The notes: generated by a model from the sequence alone, not told the origin. A stretch of DNA of 64,000 nt from Buttiauxella gaviniae ATCC 51604 (GCF_001654835.1 NZ_LXEP01000026.1:170557-234556), one strand, 5' to 3'. Positions 10,478-21,025 are shown, counted from the first letter of the stretch. Numbers and translations are program-made.

Positions 10478-11872
10478 CTACACCTTAGCTAACTTATACC
10501 CGCGCAAGCGGCTAACGCTGAGAATAATCGCTAAAACTGTCGCAACCACTGCCATCCACAAACTGAAATGTACCGCGCTGTTCTGCGCATAAATCGACAT
10601 CATCACACCGACAAACGCGGCGCCCAGGCACTGCCCGAAGGTGCGCATGATTGCCAGAACACCGGATGCATATCCGCTGTTTTCCCGCGAGGCGTTGGAC
10701 AACATTTCTTTGTTATTTGGACTTTGAAAACAGCCAAAACCTATCCCGCAAATCAAACTGCGCAGGCAAATATCCCATGCTTGCGCGTGTTCCGGAAGCA
10801 TAGCCAGCAATGCAAGGCCAATGGCGAAGATACACAACCCTGCTGTTGAGATTATTGCGGCTGAATATCGGTCTGCAAGGCGTCCGGCATGAGGTGCCGC
10901 GAGAATTATACCGATGGGCCATGGAGTGAATAGCAGAGCTGAAACCAACGCGATGTACCCGTAAACGCTCTGGAACAGGAACGGCAAGGCAATAAACGTG
11001 ATGCCCTGGCTGACAAACGAAGCCAGTGAAGTCAGTGCCGCCAGAGAAAACCGAGAAGAGGAAAAGATATTGAGCGGAAGCAATGGCTTAGTCACGCGGC
11101 GCTGAACCCAGACGAATGTAAGGCCGGTGAGAATCGCGATGCTCGCGAAAATCACAGCAGTGGTCAGGTCACCGTTGCCGGGATGGGTAAATGCATCTGC
11201 GGCCATAATCAATGCGCCTAACGCAACTGCCGAAAGTAAGGCTCCGGCATAATCGAATGGTTCGCGTTTTAACGCCGGGTTATTGGGAATAACACGCAGC
11301 GTGAGTAATAAAGCGATTATGCCCAGCGGAATATTAATCGCAAACAGCCATTGCCAGCTCAACGTGGAAAGAATCGTGCCCCCGAGAATCGGCGCGATGG
11401 CAGTGCTAGTGCCAATCAGCAGCGCGTTCAGGCCAAGTATTCGCCCCAAGAGGCGATTGGGGAAAACTGAGCGCAGTATCGCCGGGCCAATGCTTAATGT
11501 TGCCGCACCACCAATACCCTGCAAAACCCGCATGATAACTAACATATCCAGTGAGGATGAGAGCGCACATCCCACAGAGGCCAGCGTGAAAAGGCCAAGA
11601 CCGAAGGCGAAAATCGAGCGAAATCCGATGCGGCTGGACAGGGCGGCAAATATTGCCAGCGTCATCGCCGCAGATAATAAATATCCGTTGGATACCCAAA
11701 CGGTGGCACTCAATGAAGCATCGAGCGAGCGGGCGATTTGCGGCAAGGCAATGTTGATCATCGAGCCGTCAAACACGGCCATGGTCGTCATGGTCATGAC
11801 GGCGGCCATCGCTAAGCCACGCTCACGGCCAGGCAAACCTTCATCGCCTGGCTGGTCGGAAAATAGTGCCAT
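10478..11872 (-). CDS. MFS multidrug-type exporter, DHA2 (14-TM, EmrB/QacA-like)
   Basis: 464 aa, almost entirely hydrophobic with about 14 predicted membrane segments. DHA2 signatures are visible: FDGSMINIALPQIARSL near TM1, WVSNGYLLSAAM in TM2, RVLQGIGGAATLSIGPAIL in TM4 and LGGTILSTLSWQWLFAINIPLG in TM5. The family exports drugs, dyes or other amphiphiles with proton antiport; the substrate cannot be told from sequence. It is divergent from the LysR gene at 12005, which is the likely regulator. Confidence 0.8.
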   Translation of the reverse strand: MALFSDQPGDEGLPGRERGLAMAAVMTMTTMAVFDGSMINIALPQIARSLDASLSATVWVSNGYLLSAAMTLAIFAALSSRIGFRSIFAFGLGLFTLASVGCALSSSLDMLVIMRVLQGIGGAATLSIGPAILRSVFPNRLLGRILGLNALLIGTSTAIAPILGGTILSTLSWQWLFAINIPLGIIALLLTLRVIPNNPALKREPFDYAGALLSAVALGALIMAADAFTHPGNGDLTTAVIFASIAILTGLTFVWVQRRVTKPLLPLNIFSSSRFSLAALTSLASFVSQGITFIALPFLFQSVYGYIALVSALLFTPWPIGIILAAPHAGRLADRYSAAIISTAGLCIFAIGLALLAMLPEHAQAWDICLRSLICGIGFGCFQSPNNKEMLSNASRENSGYASGVLAIMRTFGQCLGAAFVGVMMSIYAQNSAVHFSLWMAVVATVLAIILSVSRLRGYKLAKV

Positions 11873-12004
11873 TTTTTAATTCTCTCGCTTGGGTATGCCA
11901 GAAATATAGCTGTACTAGAGATAAGGCGGAAGGCGCAGCATTTGCATTAATAACCTGCACTAAACGCCTTCTCTCATTTTAACGCGCGCGCTAGTATTGA
12001 GTTT

Positions 12005-12934
12005 ATGACTGAACCCGATCTGAACTTACTTATTGCTCTTGATGTGCTTCTGGCCGAAGGAAGTGTGGCAGGGGCTGCGCGTCGCCTGGGGTTAAGCGCC
12101 TCGGCAATGAGCCGAACATTAGGCCGCCTGCGCGATACCACTGGCGACCCGCTACTGGTGCGGGCAGGGCGTAATATGGTGCTGACTCCTTACGCTGAAG
12201 AGATTCGTGAGCGCACGCAAAATGCCGTCTTTGAAGCCCGAGCGATACTTCGCCCTTCATCGGATGCTTTTAATCTTGCAACACTTGAGCGCAGTTTTAC
12301 CCTGCGTACTAACGCCGGGTTTATCGAGATATTTGGTGCTGCGTTGATTGCTGCGGTAGCCGCTGTCGCGCCTTTAGTCCAGCTGCGCTTTATGCCCAAA
12401 CCAGAGAAAACAGCAAAGTATCTGCGTGAAGGTTTAATTGATCTTGAGATCGGTGTACTTGGGGAGATGGGCCCAGAAATACGATTAACGGCGCTTTATC
12501 GGGATAAGTTTGTCGGCGTAGTCAGGAAAGGCCACCCGCTTGAGCAAGAGGAAGATATTACCGCCGCGAAGTATGCCGAATTGGGGCATGTGGTGGTTTC
12601 CCGTCATGAACGAGGAACTGGCCCGGTTGATGTGCTGCTGGCAGAGCTGAATTTACAACGCAAAATTGCGGCAATGGTGCCGGGGTTTCCCGCGGCGATT
12701 GCGGTGGCTCAGGCATCGGATTTGGTGGCGTTGGTGCCAGCTACATTCCTGCTGAACCAGCCGGGGTTGAATGGCAATTCAGGTGAAGCGAGGCTTTATG
12801 TTTTTGAGCTGCCAGTGAAAACCAATGAGATTACGGTGTCTTTAATGTGGCATCCGCGCTCGGAAGCAGGCCCGGCGCATCGCTGGCTACGGCAGTTAGT
12901 GTTGAAGGTTTGCCGCGAGAAAGTGCCGGGGTGA
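12005..12934 (+). CDS. LysR-family transcriptional regulator
   Basis: 309 aa. The N-terminal winged helix-turn-helix (LNLLIALDVLLAEGSVAGAARRLGLSASAMSRTL, about residues 5-38) and DPLLVRAGRNMVLTPYA are of the NodD/SyrM-like LysR subgroup, followed by a periplasmic-binding-protein-like effector domain. It is divergent from the DHA2 exporter with a 132-bp intergenic region, the classical LysR-target arrangement. Effector unknown. No specific E. coli orthologue recognised. Confidence 0.8.
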   Translation: MTEPDLNLLIALDVLLAEGSVAGAARRLGLSASAMSRTLGRLRDTTGDPLLVRAGRNMVLTPYAEEIRERTQNAVFEARAILRPSSDAFNLATLERSFTLRTNAGFIEIFGAALIAAVAAVAPLVQLRFMPKPEKTAKYLREGLIDLEIGVLGEMGPEIRLTALYRDKFVGVVRKGHPLEQEEDITAAKYAELGHVVVSRHERGTGPVDVLLAELNLQRKIAAMVPGFPAAIAVAQASDLVALVPATFLLNQPGLNGNSGEARLYVFELPVKTNEITVSLMWHPRSEAGPAHRWLRQLVLKVCREKVPG

Positions 12935-12956
12935 GGCAATCATTGCCGTAATAAGA

Positions 12957-13081
12957 ATACCCAAAATAATTCGAGTTGCAGAAAGGCGGCCAAGCCGTAA
13001 GACCCCGGGAGCATAGTAAACTATGTGACCGGGGCGCACGGGTGCAGCCAACGCATCTGCAGCTTGAAGTATGATGGGTAT
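12957..13081. repeat. palindromic MITE-like repeat, copy 1 (full length, about 125 bp)
   Basis: Begins ATACCCAAAATAATTCGAG and ends CTTGAAGTATGATGGGTAT, so the termini ATACCC/GGGTAT are inverted. Inside is a nested palindrome, CCCCGGGAGCATAGT...ACTATGTGACCGGGG (about 13001-13034). The last base abuts the garD stop codon. Related copies are at 19750-19873 and 29784-29862. No coding capacity. Confidence 0.75.
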
Positions 13082-14652
13082 CAGGTCACTGGCGCTGGGT
13101 TGAAAACGGCGAGCGCGTTATGCAATCCCCACTGATCCGAGAAGGTTTTCTTACGGCCACTCGCCACATCAAGAATAAATTTGAACAGTTCCCAGCCGAC
13201 ATCCTCAATTGTCGCTTCGCCGGTGGCGATAGTGCCGGCGTTGATATCCATTAAGTCATACCAGCGGTTTGCCAGTGCGGTACGCGTAGCCATTTTAATC
13301 ACCGGAACTGCCAGCAAACCGTATGGCGTACCGCGTCCGGTTGTGAACACTTGCACCGTAATGCCTGAAGCCACTTGTTGTGTGCCGCAGACGAAGTCAC
13401 TGGCAGGCGTTGCCGCGAAAATCAGGCCGCGTTTGGTTGGGCGCTGCCCTGGGGAAAGCACCTCAACAATCGCGCTTTTGCCTGATTTAGCAATTGAACC
13501 AAGCGCTTTTTCCACCACGTTTGCCAGGCCACCTTTTTTGTTACCCGGTGATGGGTTGGCGCTACGGTCGGTTTTACCCATATCAAGATAGTTGTCGTAC
13601 CATTCCATTTCTTCGAGCAGGCGCTTACCCACTTCTTCGTTGATGGCACGCGGTGTTAGCAGGTGAATAGCATCACGCACTTCCGTCACTTCAGAGAACA
13701 TCACCGTTGCACCACAGCGGACCAGCAGATCAGAGGCATAACCGACCGCCGGGTTAGCCGTGACGCCTGAGAACGCATCGCTGCCGCCACATTGCATACC
13801 AACAACCAGGTCAGATGCCGGGCAAGTTTCGCGTTGGCGCTGATTCAGTTTGACCAGATGGCGCTCAGCGACGTTAAGAATGTCATCGACCATCGATTTA
13901 AAACCGACGTGGTGTTCATCTTGCAGACGCACGATGCTGGCATCGCCGACATTAATCGACTGGACGTCATCAGTACCTTCCAACAAACGCTCTGGCTGCA
14001 ATTTCTCACAACCCAGGCCCACCACCATAATCTCGCCGCCAAAGTTTGGGTTCAGGGAGATATTATGGATGGTGCGAATAGGGATGACCGCGGCAGGGGC
14101 GTTGATCGCCACGCCACAACCGTAGAGGTGATTCAGGCCCACGACACCGTCGACATTCGGGTATCGCGGCAACAAATCACGTTCAATAATTTTGATGACG
14201 TAATCCACCACACCGGCAACGCAATGCACGCTGGTGGTGATGCCTAGTAGGTTTTTGGTGCCGACGCTGCCGTCAGCATTGCGATAACCTTCAAAGGTAT
14301 AACCTTCCAGCGGCGGCAGTGGCTCAGGTACTTTCGTGGCTAATGGCAAAGTGTGGAGCGGCGGCGCTTTTGGCAATTCCACTAATGATTCGTCAATCCA
14401 GCTGCCGCGTGGAATATCACGCACCGCATAGCCAATCACTTCGCCATAACGAACAATTTCACCATGTGCCGGAATATCAACCAGTGCAGCTTTATGCCCT
14501 TGTGGGATATGTTCGATAAGTTCTAATCCATCCGGAAAACGGGTGCCCGCTTTCAGCCCATTATCATTAACAATAATAGCGACGTTATCTGTCTCATGAA
14601 CTTTTATATAAAATGAACCAGGGGATTGTTGTTTAATTTCAATATTCGACAT
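13081..14652 (-). CDS. garD: galactarate dehydratase GarD
   Basis: 523 aa, the same length as E. coli GarD and closely matching it throughout. It dehydrates D-galactarate to 5-keto-4-deoxy-D-glucarate, using iron. An N-terminal SAF domain (about residues 10-90) is followed by the UxaA-type dehydratase domain with [43 protein letters not shown] and [11 protein letters not shown]. It is divergent from garP; its product feeds GarL. A paralogue, uxaA, lies at 35494-36981. Confidence 0.96.
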   Translation of the reverse strand: MSNIEIKQQSPGSFYIKVHETDNVAIIVNDNGLKAGTRFPDGLELIEHIPQGHKAALVDIPAHGEIVRYGEVIGYAVRDIPRGSWIDESLVELPKAPPLHTLPLATKVPEPLPPLEGYTFEGYRNADGSVGTKNLLGITTSVHCVAGVVDYVIKIIERDLLPRYPNVDGVVGLNHLYGCGVAINAPAAVIPIRTIHNISLNPNFGGEIMVVGLGCEKLQPERLLEGTDDVQSINVGDASIVRLQDEHHVGFKSMVDDILNVAERHLVKLNQRQRETCPASDLVVGMQCGGSDAFSGVTANPAVGYASDLLVRCGATVMFSEVTEVRDAIHLLTPRAINEEVGKRLLEEMEWYDNYLDMGKTDRSANPSPGNKKGGLANVVEKALGSIAKSGKSAIVEVLSPGQRPTKRGLIFAATPASDFVCGTQQVASGITVQVFTTGRGTPYGLLAVPVIKMATRTALANRWYDLMDINAGTIATGEATIEDVGWELFKFILDVASGRKKTFSDQWGLHNALAVFNPAPVT

Positions 14653-15027
14653 TGCCGCTATTCTCCAGAATTTTTTCTAATCGTGACTTCTCACAAGCTA
14701 AATAAAGAATGTCAGGCCCTGAGAAATAAAAATGTGAGCGAGATCACTTTATATTACGAGGCATTGCCCACCAGGCAGGGTTATCTATGAAATTGTGCAA
14801 TACACCCCACAAACATGTGCATAAGTTTAATTATTTGGCTTTTAAAGTGTTATCTATTGGGCGTATGCCTAATGTCCATTTGTTCTGTGCTGGCTATACT
14901 GTGTTGCGAATGACAAACACCAGGTTAATTTCAGAGAGCAGTATTATCCCGAAAATATATTCGTGAAATACTGCTTTATATAAATAAAAATCCTTGAATT
15001 AAGTACCCGCAACAGAGGATGTAGAAA
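14653..15027. promoter_or_regulatory. garD-garP divergent control region with CRP site and leader hairpin
   Basis: 375-bp gap. A near-consensus CRP site, TGTGAGCGAGATCACT, is at 14733-14748, 80-95 bp from the garD start, consistent with catabolite control. A CdaR activator site is expected from E. coli but I cannot point to it. A perfect 9-bp inverted repeat (AGCAGTATT/AATACTGCT, 14937-14975) lies in the garP leader about 55 bp before the start codon. GGCTATACT at 14892-14900 is a possible garP -10 element. Confidence 0.6.
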
Positions 15028-16359
15028 ATGATTTTGGATACGGCAGTTGAGTCTAAAAAAGGTAAGAACACGCGATACTTAATATTATTAATTATCTTTA
15101 TTGTCACGACGATTAACTACGCAGATCGCGCCACACTTTCTATTGCGGGTACTGAAGTTGCTAAAGAATTACAGCTCAGTGCAATCTCAATGGGCTATAT
15201 TTTCTCAGCATTTGGTTGGGCTTACCTGTTGATGCAAATCCCTGGCGGCTGGTTACTTGACCGCTACGGCTCGAAAAAAGTTTACACCTACAGTCTGTTC
15301 TTCTGGTCACTGTTTACGTTCATGCAAGGCTTTGTGGATATGGTGCCGCTGGCGTATGCGGGTATCTCCATGTTCATCATGCGCTTTATGCTCGGATTCT
15401 CGGAAGCACCATCGTTCCCTGCTAACGCCCGTATTGTTGCGGCCTGGTTCCCAACGAAAGAACGTGGCACTGCTTCTGCCATCTTTAACTCCGCGCAGTA
15501 TTTCTCATTAGCACTGTTCTCTCCATTACTCGGCTGGCTGACCTTTGCGTGGGGTTGGGAGCATGTGTTTACCGTGATGGGCGGTATCGGTTTTGTGCTG
15601 ACTTTCCTGTGGGTGAAGTTTATCCATAACCCGACTGACCACCCGCGTATGTCTCAAGAAGAATTGGACTACATCACTAAAGGTGGCGCAGTGGTTGATA
15701 TGGACCACAAAAAACCAGGTGCGGTCGTTGAAGGGCCAAAACTGCATTACATCAAGCAGTTGCTGACTAACCGCATGATGCTGGGGGTGTTCTTTGGACA
15801 GTACTTTATTAACACCATCACCTGGTTCTTCCTGACATGGTTCCCGATTTACCTGGTGCAAGATAAAGGTATGTCGATTCTGAAAGTGGGTATGGTCGCT
15901 TCCATCCCGGCGCTATGTGGTTTCGCTGGTGGTGTGTTGGGCGGCGTATTCTCCGATTCGTTAATCAAACGCGGTTACTCGCTGACCGTTGCTCGTAAGA
16001 TACCGATTGTTCTCGGAATGCTGCTGGCTTCAACCATTATTCTTTGTAACTACACCGAGAGCACTGCTCTGGTGATCACCCTGATGGCATTCGCATTCTT
16101 CGGTAAAGGTTTTGGTGCGCTGGGCTGGCCGGTTATTGCCGACACGGCACCAAAAGAGATGGTTGGCCTGTGCGGTGCGGTGTTCAACGTGTTTGGTAAC
16201 GTGGCTTCTATCGTGACTCCACTGGTGATTGGTTACCTGGTTTCTGAACTTCACTCCTTCAATGCGGCGCTGATCTTTGTTGGCTGCTCGGCGCTGATGG
16301 CAATGGTTTGTTATCTGTTCGTAGTTGGCGATATTAAACGTATGGAATTGCAGAAGTAA
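15028..16359 (+). CDS. garP: galactarate/glucarate/glycerate transporter GarP (MFS)
   Basis: 443 aa, 12-TM anion:cation symporter family member, matching E. coli GarP (444 aa) over its length (NYADRATLSIAGTEVAKELQ at the first TM, GFSEAPSFPANARIVAAWFP, final LFVVGDIKRMELQK). It imports hexarates with protons across the inner membrane. First gene of garPLRK, with ACAGAGGATG 10 bp upstream as ribosome-binding region. Confidence 0.95.
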   Translation: MILDTAVESKKGKNTRYLILLIIFIVTTINYADRATLSIAGTEVAKELQLSAISMGYIFSAFGWAYLLMQIPGGWLLDRYGSKKVYTYSLFFWSLFTFMQGFVDMVPLAYAGISMFIMRFMLGFSEAPSFPANARIVAAWFPTKERGTASAIFNSAQYFSLALFSPLLGWLTFAWGWEHVFTVMGGIGFVLTFLWVKFIHNPTDHPRMSQEELDYITKGGAVVDMDHKKPGAVVEGPKLHYIKQLLTNRMMLGVFFGQYFINTITWFFLTWFPIYLVQDKGMSILKVGMVASIPALCGFAGGVLGGVFSDSLIKRGYSLTVARKIPIVLGMLLASTIILCNYTESTALVITLMAFAFFGKGFGALGWPVIADTAPKEMVGLCGAVFNVFGNVASIVTPLVIGYLVSELHSFNAALIFVGCSALMAMVCYLFVVGDIKRMELQK

Positions 16360-16396
16360 TTCTCTCAACAGATAACTGAATAAATAAGGGCAACAG

Positions 16397-17167
16397 ATGA
16401 ATACCAACGTTTTCCCAAATAAATTCAAAGCAGCACTGGCAGCAAATCAGACTCAAATTGGTTGCTGGTCCGCACTGGCAAACCCTATCAGCACAGAAGT
16501 GCTGGGTCTGGCAGGTTTCGACTGGATTGTGCTGGATGGCGAACATGCGCCAAATGACATCACGACGTTTATCCCGCAGTTGATGGCACTTAAAGGCAGC
16601 GAAAGTGCCGCCGTGGTACGTGCACCGACCAACGACCCGGTGATCATCAAGCGCCTGCTGGATATCGGCTTCTATAACTTCCTGATCCCATTTGTTGAAA
16701 CACAGGAGGAGGCGGTTCTGGCGGTCTCTTCAACCCGCTATCCACCTGAAGGGATTCGTGGCGTGTCCGTTTCACACCGCGCCAATATGTTTGGCACCGT
16801 GCCGGATTACTTCGCGCAGTCCAACAAGAACATCACGATTCTGGTGCAGATCGAAAGCCAGCAGGGTGTTGATAACGTTGATGCCATCGCTGCAACCGAA
16901 GGCGTAGACGGGATCTTCGTTGGCCCAAGTGACCTTGCTGCGGCATTAGGCCATTTGGGTAATGCTTCACACCCGGACGTGCAGCATTGCATCAAACACA
17001 TCTTTGCCCGTGCTAAAGCGCACGGTAAACCAGCCGGCATCCTGGCACCGGCTGAAGCCGATGCGCGCCGTTATATGGAATGGGGCGCGACCTTTGTGGC
17101 TGTGGGCAGTGATTTAGGCTGCTTCCGCTCGGCAACCCAGAAATTGGCTGATTCTTTTAAAAAATAA
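16397..17167 (+). CDS. garL: 5-keto-4-deoxy-D-glucarate aldolase GarL
   Basis: 256 aa, HpcH/HpaI class II aldolase. It splits 5-keto-4-deoxyglucarate (and 2-keto-3-deoxyglucarate) to pyruvate and tartronate semialdehyde. Catalytic H50 in [10 protein letters not shown]; the metal-binding Glu is in [11 protein letters not shown] and the Asp in [13 protein letters not shown]. Second gene of the gar operon, 37 bp after garP. Confidence 0.95.
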   Translation: MNTNVFPNKFKAALAANQTQIGCWSALANPISTEVLGLAGFDWIVLDGEHAPNDITTFIPQLMALKGSESAAVVRAPTNDPVIIKRLLDIGFYNFLIPFVETQEEAVLAVSSTRYPPEGIRGVSVSHRANMFGTVPDYFAQSNKNITILVQIESQQGVDNVDAIAATEGVDGIFVGPSDLAAALGHLGNASHPDVQHCIKHIFARAKAHGKPAGILAPAEADARRYMEWGATFVAVGSDLGCFRSATQKLADSFKK

Positions 17168-17194
17168 CCACCATCTGAAAAGAGAGACTGAATT

Positions 17195-18085
17195 ATGACA
17201 CTGAAAGTTGGGTTTATTGGCCTGGGCATCATGGGCAAACCAATGAGTAAAAACCTCATCAAAGCCGGTTATTCGCTGGTGGTTGCCGACCGTAATGCAG
17301 AGGTGATTGCTGAAGTTATCGCGGCGGGTGCAGAAACTGCAGCGACGCCAAAAGAAATTGCTGAGCAGTGTGATGTGATTATCACCATGCTGCCAAACTC
17401 CCCGCACGTTAAAGAAGTCGCTCTGGGCGAAAACGGCATTATCGAAGGTGCAAAACCGGGCACCGTCGTTATCGACATGAGTTCTATCGCACCGCTGGCG
17501 AGCCGCGAAATTAGCGAAGCGCTAAAAGCGAAAGGCATCGATATGCTGGATGCGCCAGTGAGTGGTGGCGAGCCAAAAGCTATCGAAGGCACGCTGTCCG
17601 TTATGGTTGGCGGCGATAAAGCGATTTTCGACAAGTATTACGATCTGCTGAAATCCATGGCCGGTTCCGTGGTGCACACCGGTGATATCGGCGCAGGCAA
17701 CGTCACCAAACTGGCAAACCAGGTGATTGTGGCGCTGAACATCGCGGCAATGTCTGAAGCGCTGGTGCTGGCAACGAAAGCGGGTGTGAATCCCGAATTA
17801 GTCTTCCAGGCGATTCGCGGCGGCCTTGCGGGCAGCACCGTTCTGGAAGCGAAAGCGCCGATGGTTCTGGATCGCAACTTCAAGCCTGGTTTCCGTATCG
17901 ATCTGCACATTAAAGATCTGGCGAACGCGCTGGATACGTCACACGGTGTTGGCGCGCAATTGCCGCTAACTGCTGCGGTGATGGAGATGATGCAAGCGCT
18001 GCGCGCAGATGGCCACGGTAATGACGACCACAGCGCAATCGCGTGCTACTACGAAAAACTGGCGAAAGTAGAAGTCAGCAAATAA
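17195..18085 (+). CDS. garR: tartronate semialdehyde reductase GarR
   Basis: 296 aa 3-hydroxyacid dehydrogenase. Rossmann motif GFIGLGIMGKPM (residues 6-17), substrate loop DAPVSGGEPKA near 119-129, catalytic K172 in GNVTKLANQ. It reduces tartronate semialdehyde from GarL to D-glycerate with NADH. Ordinary in every respect for the family. Confidence 0.95.
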   Translation: MTLKVGFIGLGIMGKPMSKNLIKAGYSLVVADRNAEVIAEVIAAGAETAATPKEIAEQCDVIITMLPNSPHVKEVALGENGIIEGAKPGTVVIDMSSIAPLASREISEALKAKGIDMLDAPVSGGEPKAIEGTLSVMVGGDKAIFDKYYDLLKSMAGSVVHTGDIGAGNVTKLANQVIVALNIAAMSEALVLATKAGVNPELVFQAIRGGLAGSTVLEAKAPMVLDRNFKPGFRIDLHIKDLANALDTSHGVGAQLPLTAAVMEMMQALRADGHGNDDHSAIACYYEKLAKVEVSK

Positions 18086-18092
18086 AAGAGAT

Positions 18093-18110
18093 GGGCATCC
18101 CCGGATGCCC
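18093..18110 (+). terminator. garR-garK intergenic hairpin (partial terminator or mRNA stabiliser)
   Basis: Perfect 8-bp stem GGGCATCC/GGATGCCC with a 2-nt loop, followed by GATTTTC, 7 bp after the garR stop. Since garK is part of the operon this is probably a leaky terminator or a processing/stability element that lowers garK expression. Confidence 0.5.
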
Positions 18111-18144
18111 GATTTTCTCGGCACTTTTTTGGCATGGACACATT

Positions 18145-19290
18145 ATGAAAATCGTAATCGCACCCGACTCTTATAAAGAAAGCCTCTCAGCGGTTGATGT
18201 GGCGCAGGCCATTGAAAAAGGATTTCGCGAAATATTTCCTGATGCGGAATATATATCGGTCCCGGTTGCAGATGGCGGGGAAGGTACGGTCGATGCCATG
18301 ATCAGTGCCACGCAGGGCAAGAAAATCACCACGACAGTGACCGGGCCGCTGGGCGAGCCAGTGACGGCGTACTGGGGAATGTCCGGTGACGGGCAAACCG
18401 CGTTTATCGAAATGGCTGAAGCCAGTGGGCTTGCATTGGTGCCAGTCGTGAACCGCAATCCTCTGATTACGACTTCGCACGGTACTGGTGAACTGATCTT
18501 ACGGGCACTGGATAACGGTGCGCGCAATATTATTATCGGCATTGGTGGCAGCGCAACCAATGACGGCGGCGCGGGCATGGTGCAGGCGCTGGGCGCGAAA
18601 TTGTGTGACGCTGTCGGTAAAGAAATTAGTCACGGTGGTGGCAGTTTAATGAGCCTGAACAGCATTGATATTTCAGGCCTCGATAGCCGTTTGGCTGACT
18701 GTGTGATTAACGTTGCATGTGATGTGACGAATCCATTAATTGGTGACAACGGCGCATCACGTGTTTTTGGGCCACAAAAAGGGGCCGATGAAGCGATGAT
18801 TCTTGAGCTGGATGCCAATCTTGCCCATTTTGCGGATGTGATTAAAAAAGATTTACGCATCGATGTTAAAAATGCCCCCGGAGCGGGTGCTGCAGGTGGC
18901 ATGGGTGCCGCATTAATGGCGTTTCTCGGCGCAGAATTGCGTAGCGGAGTCGAGATAGTGACTGAAGCTCTGCGCCTTGAAGAACATATTCACGATTGCT
19001 CGCTGGTGGTGACGGGCGAAGGGCGTATGGACAGTCAGAGTATCCGCGGCAAAGTCCCGGTAGGCGTGGCTGCGGTCGCCAAAAAGTACCACAAACCGGT
19101 GATTGGGATTGCCGGTTCGCTGACCAGTGATGTCGCTATTGTTCATCAGTACGGAATTGATGCCGTGTTTAGCGTGCTCAATAGCATCGGTACTTTGGAA
19201 GAAGCGCTGAAAAATGCGTTCGATAATATTTACCGTGCTTCGCGTGATATTGCAGCAACCGTTGAGATTGGGATGAACATCACTCGTTAA
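18145..19290 (+). CDS. garK: glycerate 2-kinase GarK
   Basis: 381 aa from the ATG at 18145 (MKIVIAPDSYKESLSAV), the E. coli GarK start and length; a longer in-frame reading to 18043 runs into garR and is rejected. It phosphorylates D-glycerate to 2-phosphoglycerate, linking hexarate breakdown to glycolysis. Family motifs: PVADGGEGTVDAM, IGIGGSATNDGGAGM, GAGAAGGMGAA, TGEGRMDSQS. The stop lies only 6 bp before the -35 element of rnpB. Confidence 0.95.
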   Translation: MKIVIAPDSYKESLSAVDVAQAIEKGFREIFPDAEYISVPVADGGEGTVDAMISATQGKKITTTVTGPLGEPVTAYWGMSGDGQTAFIEMAEASGLALVPVVNRNPLITTSHGTGELILRALDNGARNIIIGIGGSATNDGGAGMVQALGAKLCDAVGKEISHGGGSLMSLNSIDISGLDSRLADCVINVACDVTNPLIGDNGASRVFGPQKGADEAMILELDANLAHFADVIKKDLRIDVKNAPGAGAAGGMGAALMAFLGAELRSGVEIVTEALRLEEHIHDCSLVVTGEGRMDSQSIRGKVPVGVAAVAKKYHKPVIGIAGSLTSDVAIVHQYGIDAVFSVLNSIGTLEEALKNAFDNIYRASRDIAATVEIGMNITR

Positions 19291-19296
19291 GCATGC

Positions 19297-19325
19297 GTGA
19301 CATGGGGGGGCAAACCCTCTATAAT
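19297..19325 (+). promoter_or_regulatory. rnpB promoter
   Basis: GTGACA (19297-19302), 17-bp spacer, perfect TATAAT (19320-19325), then a GC-rich discriminator (CCGCGCC) typical of stringently controlled stable-RNA promoters, 7 bases before the mature 5' end. Confidence 0.85.
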
Positions 19326-19332
19326 CCGCGCC

Positions 19333-19710
<378 letters not shown>

Positions 19711-19723
19711 CATTCAACAATAA

Positions 19724-19750
19724 CCCCGCTTCGGCGGGGTTTTTGTTTTT
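19724..19750 (+). terminator. rnpB intrinsic terminator
   Basis: CCCCGC-TTCG-GCGGGG stem-loop (19724-19739) followed by TTTTTGTTTTT. Confidence 0.93.
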
Positions 19751-19873
19751 ACCCGTCATACTTTGCGCCGCCTCATTGTTGGCTACGCTCACTCGCCCAA
19801 ATCGCTTACTGGAGTAAGCTCATCGGCACTTGTTCTCTTGCCGCCGCGATGCAACTCGAATTATTTAGGGTAT
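19750..19873. repeat. palindromic MITE-like repeat, copy 2 (diverged interior)
   Basis: Starts TACCCGTCATACTTTG and ends GCAACTCGAATTATTTAGGGTA, matching the ends of the copy at 12957-13081 in the opposite orientation. The interior differs, with a hairpin around GCTTACTGGAGTAAGC (about 19803-19818) in place of the CCCCGG palindrome. It sits directly behind the rnpB terminator. Confidence 0.65.
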
Positions 19874-19927
19874 ATATAGAACAATTGCCATAATACGACT
19901 CCCGCCATCACCGGATTCCATGCCGCC

Positions 19928-21025
19928 ATGATCAAATCCATCTACATCGACAACTACCGCTCAGTGCGCAAACTTTCTATCGATTTGGGGCGGCTGAACG
20001 TCGTTTTCGGCCCTAATGGCTGCGGGAAATCCAATATCTATAAAGCAATCCATTTGATCCACGGCGCGGCGATGGGGCAGTTGTCACACTGGCTGTCTGA
20101 TGAAGGTGGGATCCAAAAGGTTATGTGGGCAGGCTCCCGCGCCAAAGGGTATGCCAGCGCGCCTCGCCGGATGACCCTTGCGGTCGATACCGACGATTTC
20201 GAGTACGAATTGCAGGTCGGCTTCCCTGATAAACTGCCGTACCCGACCATGTTCGATCTCGATCCTATCGTAAAAGAAGAGCAAATCTGGCTGAGTGGTT
20301 TCCGCCGCCGGCCTTCTTCGTCAATTATGCATCGTCGCAACCAGGCCGTTTTTCTCAACGATGTTAACGGTGAGAAAGTCACGCACGCCGCCACGCTCTA
20401 CGAAAACGAATCGTTGTTCGGCCAGCTTGGCGAGCCACATCTTTACCCTGAAGTTTCCAGCGCCCGCGAAACGCTACGTAACTGGCGTTTCTACCATGAG
20501 TTCGATATCACGAAAGGAGCCGGGTTGCGCTTGCCACAGGTGGGATATCGCTCGCCCGTGCTGTCTGGCGATGGTTTGAATCTGGCCGCTGCCTTCCAGA
20601 CCATCGTTGAGATTGGTGATAGCGAGTTACTGTTTGAGGTGCTGGGTGAAGCCTTCCCTGAATGCACATTTTTCTGTGATAACAGTAACGGACGTTTCCA
20701 GATGATGATGCACCGGCAGGGCATTAACCGCCCGCTGGAGTCGGCTGAGTTTTCTGATGGGACATTACGATTTTTGTGCCTGACTGTGGCGCTACTTAGC
20801 CCGCGTCCACCGCACTTTATTGCATTGAATGAACCGGAAAATAGCCTGCATCCACAGATGTTACCCGCATTGGCTCGCCTGATTGCCGAAGCGAGTCGTT
20901 ACACGCAAATCTGGTTAACCAGCCATTCGCCAGAATTGGCCACATTTATTGAAAAACATACACCGTTTACGCTTTATCAATTGGGGATTGAGAATGGGGA
21001 GACGCGTGTTAACCGTCTCTCGTGA
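19928..21025 (+). CDS. lone AAA family ATPase (RecF/SMC-like, AAA_21 type)
   Basis: 365 aa. It starts with the typical IKSIYIDNYRSVRKLSIDLG strand, then Walker A GPNGCGKS (residues 28-35). Near the C-terminus are FSDGTLRFLCL (signature-like), FIALNEPENSLHP (Walker B region, with N in place of the usual first D) and WLTSHSPELA. Such proteins are predicted DNA- or nucleic-acid-associated ATPases; some act in defence when paired with a nuclease, but no partner gene lies here. Function not known. Confidence 0.75.
   Translation: MIKSIYIDNYRSVRKLSIDLGRLNVVFGPNGCGKSNIYKAIHLIHGAAMGQLSHWLSDEGGIQKVMWAGSRAKGYASAPRRMTLAVDTDDFEYELQVGFPDKLPYPTMFDLDPIVKEEQIWLSGFRRRPSSSIMHRRNQAVFLNDVNGEKVTHAATLYENESLFGQLGEPHLYPEVSSARETLRNWRFYHEFDITKGAGLRLPQVGYRSPVLSGDGLNLAAAFQTIVEIGDSELLFEVLGEAFPECTFFCDNSNGRFQMMMHRQGINRPLESAEFSDGTLRFLCLTVALLSPRPPHFIALNEPENSLHPQMLPALARLIAEASRYTQIWLTSHSPELATFIEKHTPFTLYQLGIENGETRVNRLS

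Noticed and set aside
11283..11879. 198-codon plus-strand reading frame opposite the DHA2 exporter
   Set aside because: Antisense shadow of a GC-rich membrane-protein gene, no ribosome-binding site or family resemblance.
13081..14652. garD and uxaA as recent duplicates
   Set aside because: They share domain order but are diverged throughout and each matches its own E. coli orthologue; ancient paralogues, not a local duplication.
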